From CAVPGH01 sp046726955 (lineage in GTDB: Bacteria > Acidobacteriota > Vicinamibacteria > Fen-336), in contig JBKPBQ010000607.1 in NCBI GenBank assembly GCA_046726955.1, positions 1 through 8,492 of the forward strand: a stretch of 8,492 nt of DNA, read 5' to 3'. The position numbers were made by a program, and so were the translations under genes. Position 1 is the stretch's first letter. Each line of letters starts with the position of its first letter. This document shows, one piece after another, positions 1-6,702 of the stretch. The notes beneath the pieces were generated by a model. That model ran no database searches and was not told the DNA's origin. It saw only the letters and a program-made list of their open reading frames with translations.

Positions 1-1258
1 GCATCTCGCGCTCCCGCCGGTTGCGGGCGTCGCGCAGGTTCTGGTCGCGGCCGCTTTCCGCCGGAGCGGGGGGAGCGGCCGAGCCGCCGGGCAGGAGGTC
101 GAGGTTGTCGAGGCCGTGCGCGGGGTCGAGGATGAGCGCGCGCTCCACGACGTTCCGGAGCTCGCGCACGTTGCCGGGCCACGGATAGGCGCGGAGGCGC
201 GCCAGCGTCTCCGGAGGCACCGACGGAGCGGACCGGCCGAGGCGGAGCGCGATGTCCTCCGCGAAGCGCCTCGTCAGGAGGGCGATGTCGTCGAGCCGCT
301 CGCGCAGCGGCGGCACCTCGATCCGCACCACGTTGAGCCGGTAGAACAGGTCGGCGCGGAAGCGGCCGGCCTTGACCTCGCCCTCGAGGTCGGAGTTCGT
401 GGAGGCCACGAGGCGCACGTCCACGCGCACGGGGGCGTCGTCGCCCAGCCGGAAGAGCTCGCCGTCCTGGATCACGCGCAGGAACTTGGCCTGGGCCTCC
501 GGGGAGGTGGCGCCCACCTCGTCGAGGAGGAGCGTTCCGCGGTGCGCGAGCTGGAAGCGGCCGTCGCGGTCGGCGGCCGCGCCCGTGAACGAGCCCTTGC
601 GGTGGCCGAAGAACTCGCTCTCCCACATGTCGAGAGGCACGGAGGCGCAGTTGACGCGCACGAAGGGCCCCTCGGCGCGGGCCGAGAGCGCGTGCAGGCG
701 CCGCGCGAGGAGCTCCTTGCCCGTCCCCGACTCGCCGATCAGGAGCACGGTGGAATCGGTGGGAGCGGCGGCCTCCGCCATGGCCATGACCTTCGTCCAG
801 GCCGACGACTCGCCGACGGGAGACTCCGCCTCCGCGGCCGCGGCGCTCCGCAGGTACCGCACCTCGCGGCGGAGCGAGCGCGTCTCCTGGGCGCGGTCGA
901 GCGCGACCTCGAGGGCTTCGGGATCCGCCGGCTTCAGGATGTAGTCGCTCGCCCCGGCCTTCAGGCACTCCACGGCGGAGGCCACGGTGCCGTGGGCGGT
1001 CAGGAGCACCACCGGGATCTCGGGCCACGCGGCGCGCATGCGCTTCACGAGCTCCAGCCCGTCCGCCCCGGGCATCTTGAGGTCGGAGAGGACGACGTCT
1101 ACGGGCGACCGCGAGAGCGCGGTCATGGCCTCCGCGACCGAGGCCGCGGGGGCCACCTGGAAGCCGCGTGAGGACAGGATCTCGACGAGCGAGTCCCGCA
1201 CGTAGGCCTCGTCCTCCACGACCAGCACCCGGCCGCGGGGCGTCGTGCGTCCGTTCAT
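1..1258 (-). CDS. NtrC-family sigma-54-dependent response regulator (3' end cut by window edge)
   Basis: This protein is a DNA-binding activator that, once phosphorylated by its partner kinase, would use ATP hydrolysis to open promoters held by sigma-54 RNA polymerase. I translated the minus strand from the ATG at 1258 and see 419 codons with no stop. Residues 11-125 are a receiver domain with acidic pocket E15/D16, phospho-acceptor D59 (LSDLKMPG), T87 and K109. Residues ~147-375 are an AAA+ domain with Walker A GESGTGKE (175-182), the sigma-54 contact loop written GSFTGA (222-227) instead of GAFTGA, Walker B LLLDE (243-247), arginine-finger segment FRADLFYRL (300-308) and sensor II WPGNVREL (360-367). 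The visible end is the linker that normally precedes a Fis-type helix-turn-helix, so about 40-50 residues are missing because of the window edge. The start overlaps the kinase stop (ATGA) and has GGAGG ten bases upstream. The family is certain; target genes cannot be read from the window. Confidence 0.96.
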   Translation of the reverse strand, partial: MNGRTTPRGRVLVVEDEAYVRDSLVEILSSRGFQVAPAASVAEAMTALSRSPVDVVLSDLKMPGADGLELVKRMRAAWPEIPVVLLTAHGTVASAVECLKAGASDYILKPADPEALEVALDRAQETRSLRREVRYLRSAAAAEAESPVGESSAWTKVMAMAEAAAPTDSTVLLIGESGTGKELLARRLHALSARAEGPFVRVNCASVPLDMWESEFFGHRKGSFTGAAADRDGRFQLAHRGTLLLDEVGATSPEAQAKFLRVIQDGELFRLGDDAPVRVDVRLVASTNSDLEGEVKAGRFRADLFYRLNVVRIEVPPLRERLDDIALLTRRFAEDIALRLGRSAPSVPPETLARLRAYPWPGNVRELRNVVERALILDPAHGLDNLDLLPGGSAAPPAPAESGRDQNLRDARNRREREM

Positions 1259-2865
1259 GCCGTTGTCGCCTCCAGCGCGGGCAGCCGCAGGCGGAAGACG
1301 GCGCCTCCGCCCTCGCGCGGCCCCACGCTCAGCTCGCCCGAGTGTTCCTTGACGATGGAGTGGCAGATGCTCAGCCCGAGCCCGGTGGAGTCCTTCGTGC
1401 TGAAGAAGGGCTCGAAGATCCGCGCGCCTTCCGCCTCGCCGATGCCGGGACCCCTGTCCGCAAACTCCGCAACGACGTCGCCGTTCTCGCGGCGCGCGCT
1501 CACCCGCACCTCGCCGCCCTTGGGCTGGGCCTCGCAGGCGTTGAGGATGAGGTTGACCGCCACCTGTCCGAGCTTGACCGGGCTCCCCCGCACGAGGAGC
1601 GGCGCCTCGCCGAGGTCGAACGCGAACCGCACATCTCCGAACTCCCGGCGCGAGGCCATGAACTGCGCGCTCTCGCGCAGCACCTGGACGAGGTCGAGCG
1701 GCGTGAGCGGCGCCTTGGCGGGATCGGCGTGGGCGAGGACTCCCCGAACGATGCCCGCCGCCCGGTCGAGGCCCGCCTTGACGCTCGCCACGTGCCGCTC
1801 CGCGCACTCGACGTCGCGCCGGGCGAGGGCGTCGCGCGCCAGGGCGAGGTAGTTCGCCATCCCCTCGAGCGGGTTGTTGATCTCGTGCGCGATCCCCGCG
1901 GCGAGCCGGCCTACTGTGGTCAGCCGCTCGGCGTGGAAGAGCTGGCGCTCCAAGTCGCGTACGCGCGCCTCCTCGTGGGCGGCTGCTTCCAGCCGCTCCC
2001 GCCGGCGCGCCTGCTGCACGGCGAAGCCGCCGAGGAGCACGGCGAGCGCCATCACACCGAGGTTGAGCGCGAGGGTTGCCCGGTAGCGCGCCGCCACCGG
2101 CTCGAGGAGTGCGAGTGCCGAGTCTTCCGTACGCTGGCAAGCGAGGATCCAGGGCCCCGCCGCCGACCATCCCTCGGCTCCGACGTCCGCCCGCGCCGCG
2201 ACCTCCTCTCCGGCCTCTCGCCGCGCGAGGCGTGCGCCGGGAGTTCGCGTCAGGACACGGCCCGAGGCGTCCTTGACCTCGCAGGCGCGTGCTCCTTGTC
2301 CTTCGGGAGGGGGGAAGAGCAGCGACGGCTCGATCTCCGCCTCCACCGCGAGCTGGCCCGAGCCGGGGCGGCCCTCGGCATCGATGGCGAGGCCGGTCGT
2401 GAGCCGGGGCCGATCCGGGGAGACCGCCGCCCCTTCGAGCCCCGTCGGGCTGGAGGAGACCCAGAGCACGGGGATCCCGCCGCGACGGCCGGTGTGGACG
2501 ATAGGCTCGCCGGCGGCATTCCTGACGACCACCCGGACCACTTCCGGGTGCGAGCGCAGGAAGAGGAGGAGCGCGCTCTCCGCTCCCGCCCGCCTCCAGG
2601 CGATCTCCGCCGCCGGTCCTTTCTCGCCGAGCCGCCCGACAGGCGAGGATGCGGCCAGGAAAGCGAGGTCGGACCGAACTCCCGCCAGCGTCTTCTCGAG
2701 AGCCCGAGCCCGCTCCGTCGTCTCGTCCTGGAACTGTCGAAGGACCTCGTCCTTGGCGCCCCGCCTCGCCACCGCGATGCCGCCGATCCCCGCCAGGTTC
2801 ACGGCGAGGACGGCAGCAAGGGCGAGCCCCGTCCACCAACCAGGTCGAAAGCCGAGGGTGCTCAC
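1255..2865 (-). CDS. Membrane sensor histidine kinase, NtrB/AtoS-like
   Basis: This protein senses a signal outside the membrane and autophosphorylates, then passes the phosphate to the regulator encoded next. The 536 residues read as: TM helix ~11-33; an extracytoplasmic region ~34-262 that opens with a long helix and holds two strand-rich parts (~105-150 and ~192-245), suggesting a double-Cache sensor (inference); TM helix ~264-284; a coiled-coil linker ~285-312; and a HisKA domain with phospho-acceptor H327 in AHEINNPL. The ATPase domain shows an N-box around N438/N442, G1 DRGPGIG (470-476), FEPFFSTK (484-491) and G2 TGLGL (494-498). All residues needed for catalysis are present. There is no PAS or HAMP domain that I can recognise. 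The GTG at 2865 is chosen because an in-frame TAG lies seven codons upstream with no earlier start, and later starts would cut into TM1. No strong ribosome binding site is visible. Ligand unknown. Confidence 0.95.
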   Translation of the reverse strand: MSTLGFRPGWWTGLALAAVLAVNLAGIGGIAVARRGAKDEVLRQFQDETTERARALEKTLAGVRSDLAFLAASSPVGRLGEKGPAAEIAWRRAGAESALLLFLRSHPEVVRVVVRNAAGEPIVHTGRRGGIPVLWVSSSPTGLEGAAVSPDRPRLTTGLAIDAEGRPGSGQLAVEAEIEPSLLFPPPEGQGARACEVKDASGRVLTRTPGARLARREAGEEVAARADVGAEGWSAAGPWILACQRTEDSALALLEPVAARYRATLALNLGVMALAVLLGGFAVQQARRRERLEAAAHEEARVRDLERQLFHAERLTTVGRLAAGIAHEINNPLEGMANYLALARDALARRDVECAERHVASVKAGLDRAAGIVRGVLAHADPAKAPLTPLDLVQVLRESAQFMASRREFGDVRFAFDLGEAPLLVRGSPVKLGQVAVNLILNACEAQPKGGEVRVSARRENGDVVAEFADRGPGIGEAEGARIFEPFFSTKDSTGLGLSICHSIVKEHSGELSVGPREGGGAVFRLRLPALEATTA

Positions 2866-2889
2866 GCTGGCCGCCGCATGATGCTAACG

Positions 2890-2917
2890 ACTATACAGTA
2901 AGCCTTTGGACCATCAG
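2890..2917 (-). promoter_or_regulatory. Weak promoter-like sequence before the kinase gene
   Basis: The 105-base gap between the protease stop and the kinase start contains a small AT-rich island in otherwise GC-rich DNA. On the minus strand it carries TATAGT (2890-2895), which matches a -10 box in five of six positions. The best -35 at 16 bases spacing is CTGATG (2912-2917), only three of six. A weak inverted repeat, GCCGA/TCGGC with a 7-base loop (2944-2960), follows the protease stop but has no T run, so it is not a convincing terminator. No sigma-54 -24/-12 element is seen here. Confidence 0.22.
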
Positions 2918-2970
2918 GGGCGCGGTCGGCAGGACCTTCGCGAGCCGACGAAGCCTCGGCGCCTGCTAGC

Positions 2971-3723
2971 TCAGTATCGGTCCCGTTCCAGGTCCCGCTC
3001 CGACAGCTTCTGCCACTTCGTGTGCCGGGGGTTGTCGCGGTAGTCGTCCCAGTGCTTCTTGAAGACCTGGGCGTTCTGGACCCCGAAGATGGCGAGGACG
3101 ACGGCGGCCCACACTTGTCCCGTGACGATCGCGGCCACGAGGCCCGCCAGCGCTGTGCAGCATCCGATCGTCGCGGAGATCCATTCGCCCCGGGCGTGCC
3201 AGAACTCCACGAGCCACGCGCGCAGGGCCTGCCCGCCGTCGAGGGGAGCGATGGGCAGCAGGTTGAAGAGGCCCCAGGCGACGTTCACCTCCAGAAGGTT
3301 CCAGAGCGCGCTCGTCAGCAGCCGATGGCCCCAGGCGTACGGCGCGAGGAGCCAGCTCGCGTAGGCCAGCGAGAACCCCGCGACAGGGCCCGCGAGGCTG
3401 ACGAGGATGGATCGCCACCACACTGGTTTTCCGAGAGGCCTCCACGCGGTCTCGCCCCCGGCGCCGTGAATGGTGATCCAGTAGACGATGCTCCACCGGG
3501 CGGCCGTGAGGGCGTGGCCGAGCTCGTGCACCAGTATCGAGAGGAGGACGACCACGACCCACGAGAGCAGGTCGACCGGGGGGAGACGGCGATGAAGGCC
3601 GACAACGAGGACGACGAGCCAGAACGTCGGGTGGATCCGTACCGGGAAGCCGAGGAGCGTGAGGGGCTGCCCTCCATCGGGGCTTCCAACGGCAGCCAGT
3701 CTGGACCGAATCTCCCTGATCAC
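2971..3723 (-). CDS. Site-2-type intramembrane metalloprotease (peptidase M50)
   Basis: This is a zinc protease that would cut substrates inside the membrane; typical substrates in the family are anti-sigma factors or sporulation/stress regulators. The 250 residues carry HELGH at 66-70 (two zinc histidines and the catalytic glutamate) inside a hydrophobic segment, and the second family motif NLLPIAPLDGG at 154-164, where D162 is the third zinc ligand. The opening GFPVRIHPTFW (25-35) is typical of the short SpoIVFB/Rip3-like branch. Hydrophobic stretches lie at ~34-45, 52-67, 104-127, 142-158 and 183-215. The last ~35 residues are strongly charged and probably cytoplasmic. There is no PDZ or CBS domain, which separates it from RseP and from the CBS-containing forms. 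The start is a GTG with GGGAG four bases upstream. No anti-sigma gene is adjacent, so the substrate is unknown; proximity to the sensor kinase is suggestive only. Confidence 0.92.
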   Translation of the reverse strand: MIREIRSRLAAVGSPDGGQPLTLLGFPVRIHPTFWLVVLVVGLHRRLPPVDLLSWVVVVLLSILVHELGHALTAARWSIVYWITIHGAGGETAWRPLGKPVWWRSILVSLAGPVAGFSLAYASWLLAPYAWGHRLLTSALWNLLEVNVAWGLFNLLPIAPLDGGQALRAWLVEFWHARGEWISATIGCCTALAGLVAAIVTGQVWAAVVLAIFGVQNAQVFKKHWDDYRDNPRHTKWQKLSERDLERDRY

Positions 3724-3784
3724 CCGGCTCCCACTCGCGACCTCTTGCCCGGTCGGGCGAAGATCCGCAGGAACGAACTCAATG

Positions 3785-3814
3785 ACTTTAGAGGGTACGC
3801 TTCTCGTCAGTCAA
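3785..3814 (-). promoter_or_regulatory. Sigma-70-like promoter for the M50 protease gene
   Basis: On the minus strand, TTGACT (3809-3814, five of six matches to the -35 consensus) and TAAAGT (3785-3790, four of six to the -10) are separated by 18 bases. The predicted start of transcription would be near 3778, leaving an untranslated leader of about 55 bases before the GTG at 3723. It lies in the 167-base gap after the racemase-like gene, which is where an independent promoter would be expected. The call rests on the match and position only. Confidence 0.45.
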
Positions 3815-3830
3815 TGCCGTTCTCGATGCA

Positions 3831-3849
3831 CGACGCCGCCGCCGCGTCG
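3831..3849 (-). terminator. GC hairpin after the racemase-like gene (possible terminator)
   Basis: A perfect 6-bp inverted repeat, CGACGC and GCGTCG with a 7-base loop, lies about 40 bases past the stop of the racemase-like gene and just before the next promoter-like site. There is no run of T after it, so it is not a classical intrinsic terminator. It could act as a U-less terminator, stabilise the mRNA end, or be chance in GC-rich DNA. Confidence 0.22.
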
Positions 3850-3890
3850 AACGATCCCAGATGCGTATCCGAAGTGAGCGGAAGCGGGCC

Positions 3891-4658
3891 TCAGCGCACG
3901 TCCGACAGCGGCCCGCCGCGCCACATCGGGCTCTTACCCTGGCACGCGGCCGCCACGGCGGCTTGCGCCAGCAAGCGGGTCGAGTCGATCGTCGGCAGCG
4001 GGGACACCTCTGGAGTGATCAGCAGGGGGATCTCGGTGCAGCTCAAGGCCACCGCGTCGCAGCCGTCGCGTTTGAAGCGTTCGATGATGCGGACGTACTC
4101 CGCTCTCGAGGCGTCGGTCAGGCGGCCCTGCGTCAGCTCGTCGAAGATGACGTCATCGACGAGCGTCCTGTCTTCCTGCGGAGGCGTGTCGAGGGTGATG
4201 CCGTGGCGCGCGAACGCGCCGGGATAGACCGGTCCTTCCATCGTCCATTTCGTTCCCAGCAGGCCTACGCGCTTGCGGCCATCCCGCCGGGCGCGCTCGG
4301 CCACGATCTCCGCGATGTGGAGAGCCGGGAGCGGCAGCGGGTCTCCCGGCAGCTCGAGCGCGATGTGAGCCGTGTTGTCGGGGCAGACGAAGAAGTCGCA
4401 TCCGGCGGCGGCGAGGCGTCGGGCCGTGCGCGCGAGGCGCGCCCTGACGCCCGCGAGATCGTCACGCCGGTAGAGCTCCAGCGCGGGACCCATGGGGAGG
4501 ATCGAGAGCGTGATCTCGGGATGCTTGTGGGCGCCGAGCTGTCGCGCCGCCTCGCGCACGATCTCCAGGAAGCAGAGAGCGGCGCCGTCGGCGCTGTGAG
4601 CCAGGACTCCGATGTGGCCGGTGGCTTCTCGATTCACTCCGGTCTCCCCGTTGGGCAC
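3891..4658 (-). CDS. Asp/Glu racemase superfamily protein with Asp replacing the first catalytic Cys
   Basis: Family members invert or otherwise act at the alpha carbon of acidic amino acids or related acids (Asp/Glu racemases, hydantoin racemase, maleate isomerase). The 255 residues cover the whole two-lobe fold: N-terminal strand HIGVLAHSADGAALC (15-29), first active-site loop FVCPDNTAH (90-98), RVGLLGTKWTMEGPVY (130-145) and second active-site loop LSCTEIPLL (205-213). C207 is the expected second catalytic cysteine. In classical Asp racemases the first loop reads PCNTAH, with Cys just before Asn; here that place is D94, and a cysteine sits two residues earlier at C92. Variation at this position is known (E. 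coli YgeA has Thr), so activity may be one-sided or different. The GTG at 4658 has GAGGG eight bases upstream and an in-frame TGA two codons before it. The GTG at 4637, with GGGGAG six bases upstream, is an equally good start and gives 248 residues. It is probably cytoplasmic; substrate not known. Confidence 0.88.
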   Translation of the reverse strand: MPNGETGVNREATGHIGVLAHSADGAALCFLEIVREAARQLGAHKHPEITLSILPMGPALELYRRDDLAGVRARLARTARRLAAAGCDFFVCPDNTAHIALELPGDPLPLPALHIAEIVAERARRDGRKRVGLLGTKWTMEGPVYPGAFARHGITLDTPPQEDRTLVDDVIFDELTQGRLTDASRAEYVRIIERFKRDGCDAVALSCTEIPLLITPEVSPLPTIDSTRLLAQAAVAAACQGKSPMWRGGPLSDVR

Positions 4659-4711
4659 GACTCAGGCCCTCGACAGGAAGGAGCGCGGACGGCGCGAGCG
4701 CATGGGCCGGA

Positions 4712-4783
4712 TTATGCGCCCTCTACAAGCGCGACGAGGCGGGGATCAAGAGACTGAAGGCCCTGATCGCCGACGAGATCTGA
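4712..4783 (+). pseudogene. Orphan coding tail, likely remnant of a lost gene
   Basis: Just upstream of the glycosidase, one plus-strand frame ends with the residues KRDEAGIKRLKALIADEI and then a TGA at 4781-4783. From 4715 on, 21 of 22 codons end in G or C, and the peptide is a charged amphipathic helix, both typical of a genuine protein end in this genome. Further upstream the frame runs antisense into the racemase-like gene and has no start codon I can see between there and the tail, so it is not a complete gene. The simplest reading is a fragment left by deletion or rearrangement. I cannot name the parent family. It could also be chance, since high GC favours such frames. Confidence 0.35.
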
Positions 4784-4811
4784 GACGGACCACGCTGAAC
4801 CGGTTGCCCCG

Positions 4812-4840
4812 TTGTCAAGCCGCCCGCGGCAAAGTAATGT
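4812..4840 (+). promoter_or_regulatory. Promoter-like site at the glycosidase start, possibly giving a leaderless mRNA
   Basis: TTGTCA (4812-4817, five of six to the -35) is followed after exactly 17 bases by TAATGT (4835-4840, three of six to the -10). Transcription from it would begin about eight bases on, that is at the ATG at 4849. No Shine-Dalgarno sequence is visible before that ATG, which agrees with leaderless translation. The rest of the 190-base divergent spacer shows only CATAAT on the minus strand (4711-4716), a possible -10 for the racemase-like gene without a matching -35. Confidence 0.3.
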
Positions 4841-4848
4841 TGCCGCCC

Positions 4849-6702
4849 ATGAAAGCCACCCCCCTCCTAGCACTCGTGCCCGCCGTCCTCGCCGCGTCCC
4901 TCCTGGCCTCGCCGCCGCCGCCCGCGGCCGCCCACAAGTCCCTGCGCGACTACGACGACCGCGCGCAGGCCCTCCTCGGCCGGATGACCCTCGAGGAGAA
5001 GGTCGGCCAGATGACCCAGGCCGACGAGGACACGCTCATCGAGCCGTCGGACATCGCCACGTACTTCCTGGGATCCATCCTGAACGGCGGTGACTCCGAG
5101 ACGGGCGCGAACCGCCTCCAGGACTGGCGCGCGATGTACGACCGTTGCCAGACCCAGGCCCTGAAGACGCGCCTGCGCATCCCGCTCATCTACGGGGTGG
5201 ACGCCGTGCATGGGCACAACAACGTGATCGGGGCGGTCGTCTTTCCCCACAACGTCGGCCTCGGGGCCACCCGCGACGCGGCGCTCGTCGAGGAGGTTGC
5301 GCGCGTGACCGCGCTCGAGGTGAGGGCCACGGGCATCCAGTGGACCTTCGCGCCGGCAGTGACCGTGTCGAGAGACGAGCGCTGGGGCCGCGCGTACGAG
5401 AGCTTCTCCGAAGACCCGGCGCTGGTGGCCGAGCTGGGGGCGGCGGCGGTCAGGGGATTCCAGGGGCCGAGCCTCGCGGACCCGAAGCGCCTGCTCGCCT
5501 GCGCCAAGCACTACGCGGGGGACGGCGGGACAGCCATGGGCACGGGCCTCGCCCTCTCCTACGACGCTTCGCGCAAGGGCCTGGACCAGGGCGACACGCG
5601 GGTGGACGAGGCCACGCTCCGGAAGATCCACCTGCCCGGCTACGTGACCGCGATCAAGGCCGGCGTCGGGTCGATCATGCCGTCCTACAGCAGCTGGAAC
5701 GGCGAGAAGTGCTCGGGCAGCAAGCGGCTCCTGACCGAGATCCTGAAGGGAGAGCTGGGCTTCGAGGGGTTCCTCGTCTCCGACTGGATGGCCATCGACC
5801 AGCTTCCCGGCGACTACAAAAGCGACATCCGGCAGTCGGTCAACGCGGGCATGGACATGGTGATGGTCCCGCACCGGTACCGGGAATTCATCTCGACGCT
5901 CAAGGCCCTCGTCGAGGAAGGTGCCATCCCCGTGGCCCGGATCGACGACGCGGTGAAGCGCATCCTGCGCGTGAAGCTCGCGATGGGCCTCCTCGACGAG
6001 GGCCGCTCGGCGCTCGCCGACCCCGCTCTCGCCCGCACCTTCGGCTCCGCGGAGCACCGCGCGGTGGCGCGGCGCGCCGTGCGCGAGTCGCTGGTCGTCC
6101 TCAAGAACGACGGCAAGATACTGCCCCTCGCCAAGACCGCCCCCCGTATCCACGTCTCCGGCAAGACCGCCAAGGACATCGGCAACCAGTGCGGCGGATG
6201 GACCGTCTCCTGGCAGGGGATGAGCGGGGCTGTGGTGCCGGGGACGACGATCCTCGACGCGATCCGCGGCGCGGCCGCGAAGACGACGCACGTGACGTTC
6301 ACCCGCGACGGCAAGGAAGCCGCCGGTGCGACGGTGGCCGTGGTGGTCGTGGGGGAGACGCCGTACGCCGAGATGAAGGGCGACCGCGAGGACCTGGCGC
6401 TCGCCAAGGACGACATCGACGTGATCTCGACCGTGAAGAAGGCCGGCGTGCCGGTGGTGACGGTCGTCGTCTCGGGCCGGCCGGTCATCCTCGGCGAGGC
6501 CCTCGACCTGAGCGACGCGATCGTGGCCGCCTGGCTTCCCGGAACGGAGGGTGAAGGCGTCGCCGACGTGCTCTTCGGCGACTACAAGCCCACGGGCAAG
6601 CTCTCGTTCTCCTGGCCGCGGTCGATGGCCCAGGTCCCGATCAACGTCGGGGACCAGCCCTACGACCCGCTCTTCCCCTACGGGTTCGGGCTCACCTACT
6701 AG
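4849..6702 (+). CDS. Secreted glycoside hydrolase family 3, exo-1,3/1,4-beta-glucanase / beta-glucosidase type
   Basis: This enzyme would release single glucose units from the non-reducing end of beta-glucans or cello-oligosaccharides outside the cytoplasm, by the retaining mechanism. The 617 residues begin with a Sec signal peptide (M1-K2, hydrophobic 4-20, likely cut after A28; no lipobox). Domain 1 (~35-385) is the TIM-like barrel with GVDAVHG (116-122), RWGRAYES (178-185), KHYAGDGGT (220-228) and the nucleophile D312 in VSDWMAIDQ. Domain 2 (~410-617) supplies the acid/base E503 in GETPYAEMKGD, and GGWTVSWQG (449-457), whose tryptophan lines the +1 site in barley ExoI. It ends at about the same point as ExoI and lacks the FnIII domain of BglX. 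It is not NagZ: that family lacks domain 2 and has a different His-Asp loop. Of the possible starts I prefer the ATG at 4849 because it begins the signal peptide; the ATG at 4837 would add four residues. Its 3' end overlaps the convergent kinase gene by 11 bases. Confidence 0.93.
   Translation: MKATPLLALVPAVLAASLLASPPPPAAAHKSLRDYDDRAQALLGRMTLEEKVGQMTQADEDTLIEPSDIATYFLGSILNGGDSETGANRLQDWRAMYDRCQTQALKTRLRIPLIYGVDAVHGHNNVIGAVVFPHNVGLGATRDAALVEEVARVTALEVRATGIQWTFAPAVTVSRDERWGRAYESFSEDPALVAELGAAAVRGFQGPSLADPKRLLACAKHYAGDGGTAMGTGLALSYDASRKGLDQGDTRVDEATLRKIHLPGYVTAIKAGVGSIMPSYSSWNGEKCSGSKRLLTEILKGELGFEGFLVSDWMAIDQLPGDYKSDIRQSVNAGMDMVMVPHRYREFISTLKALVEEGAIPVARIDDAVKRILRVKLAMGLLDEGRSALADPALARTFGSAEHRAVARRAVRESLVVLKNDGKILPLAKTAPRIHVSGKTAKDIGNQCGGWTVSWQGMSGAVVPGTTILDAIRGAAAKTTHVTFTRDGKEAAGATVAVVVVGETPYAEMKGDREDLALAKDDIDVISTVKKAGVPVVTVVVSGRPVILGEALDLSDAIVAAWLPGTEGEGVADVLFGDYKPTGKLSFSWPRSMAQVPINVGDQPYDPLFPYGFGLTY

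Noticed and set aside
116..1171. A 351-codon plus-strand frame opposite the response regulator
   Set aside because: It is an antisense shadow; the minus strand shows receiver and AAA+ motifs without a gap.
1168..2901. A 577-codon plus-strand frame opposite the histidine kinase
   Set aside because: It has low-complexity Arg/Pro/Ala-rich composition and no motifs. The minus strand encodes every kinase box in order.
4612..4848. Longer glycosidase start at 4612
   Set aside because: The added 79 residues are charged and not protein-like, partly antisense to the racemase-like gene, and would bury the signal peptide.
4849..6702. Glycosidase as NagZ (beta-N-acetylglucosaminidase of wall recycling)
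   Set aside because: It has the second domain with acid/base E503 and the KHYAGDGGT loop, which are features of the beta-glucosidase branch, and it is secreted.
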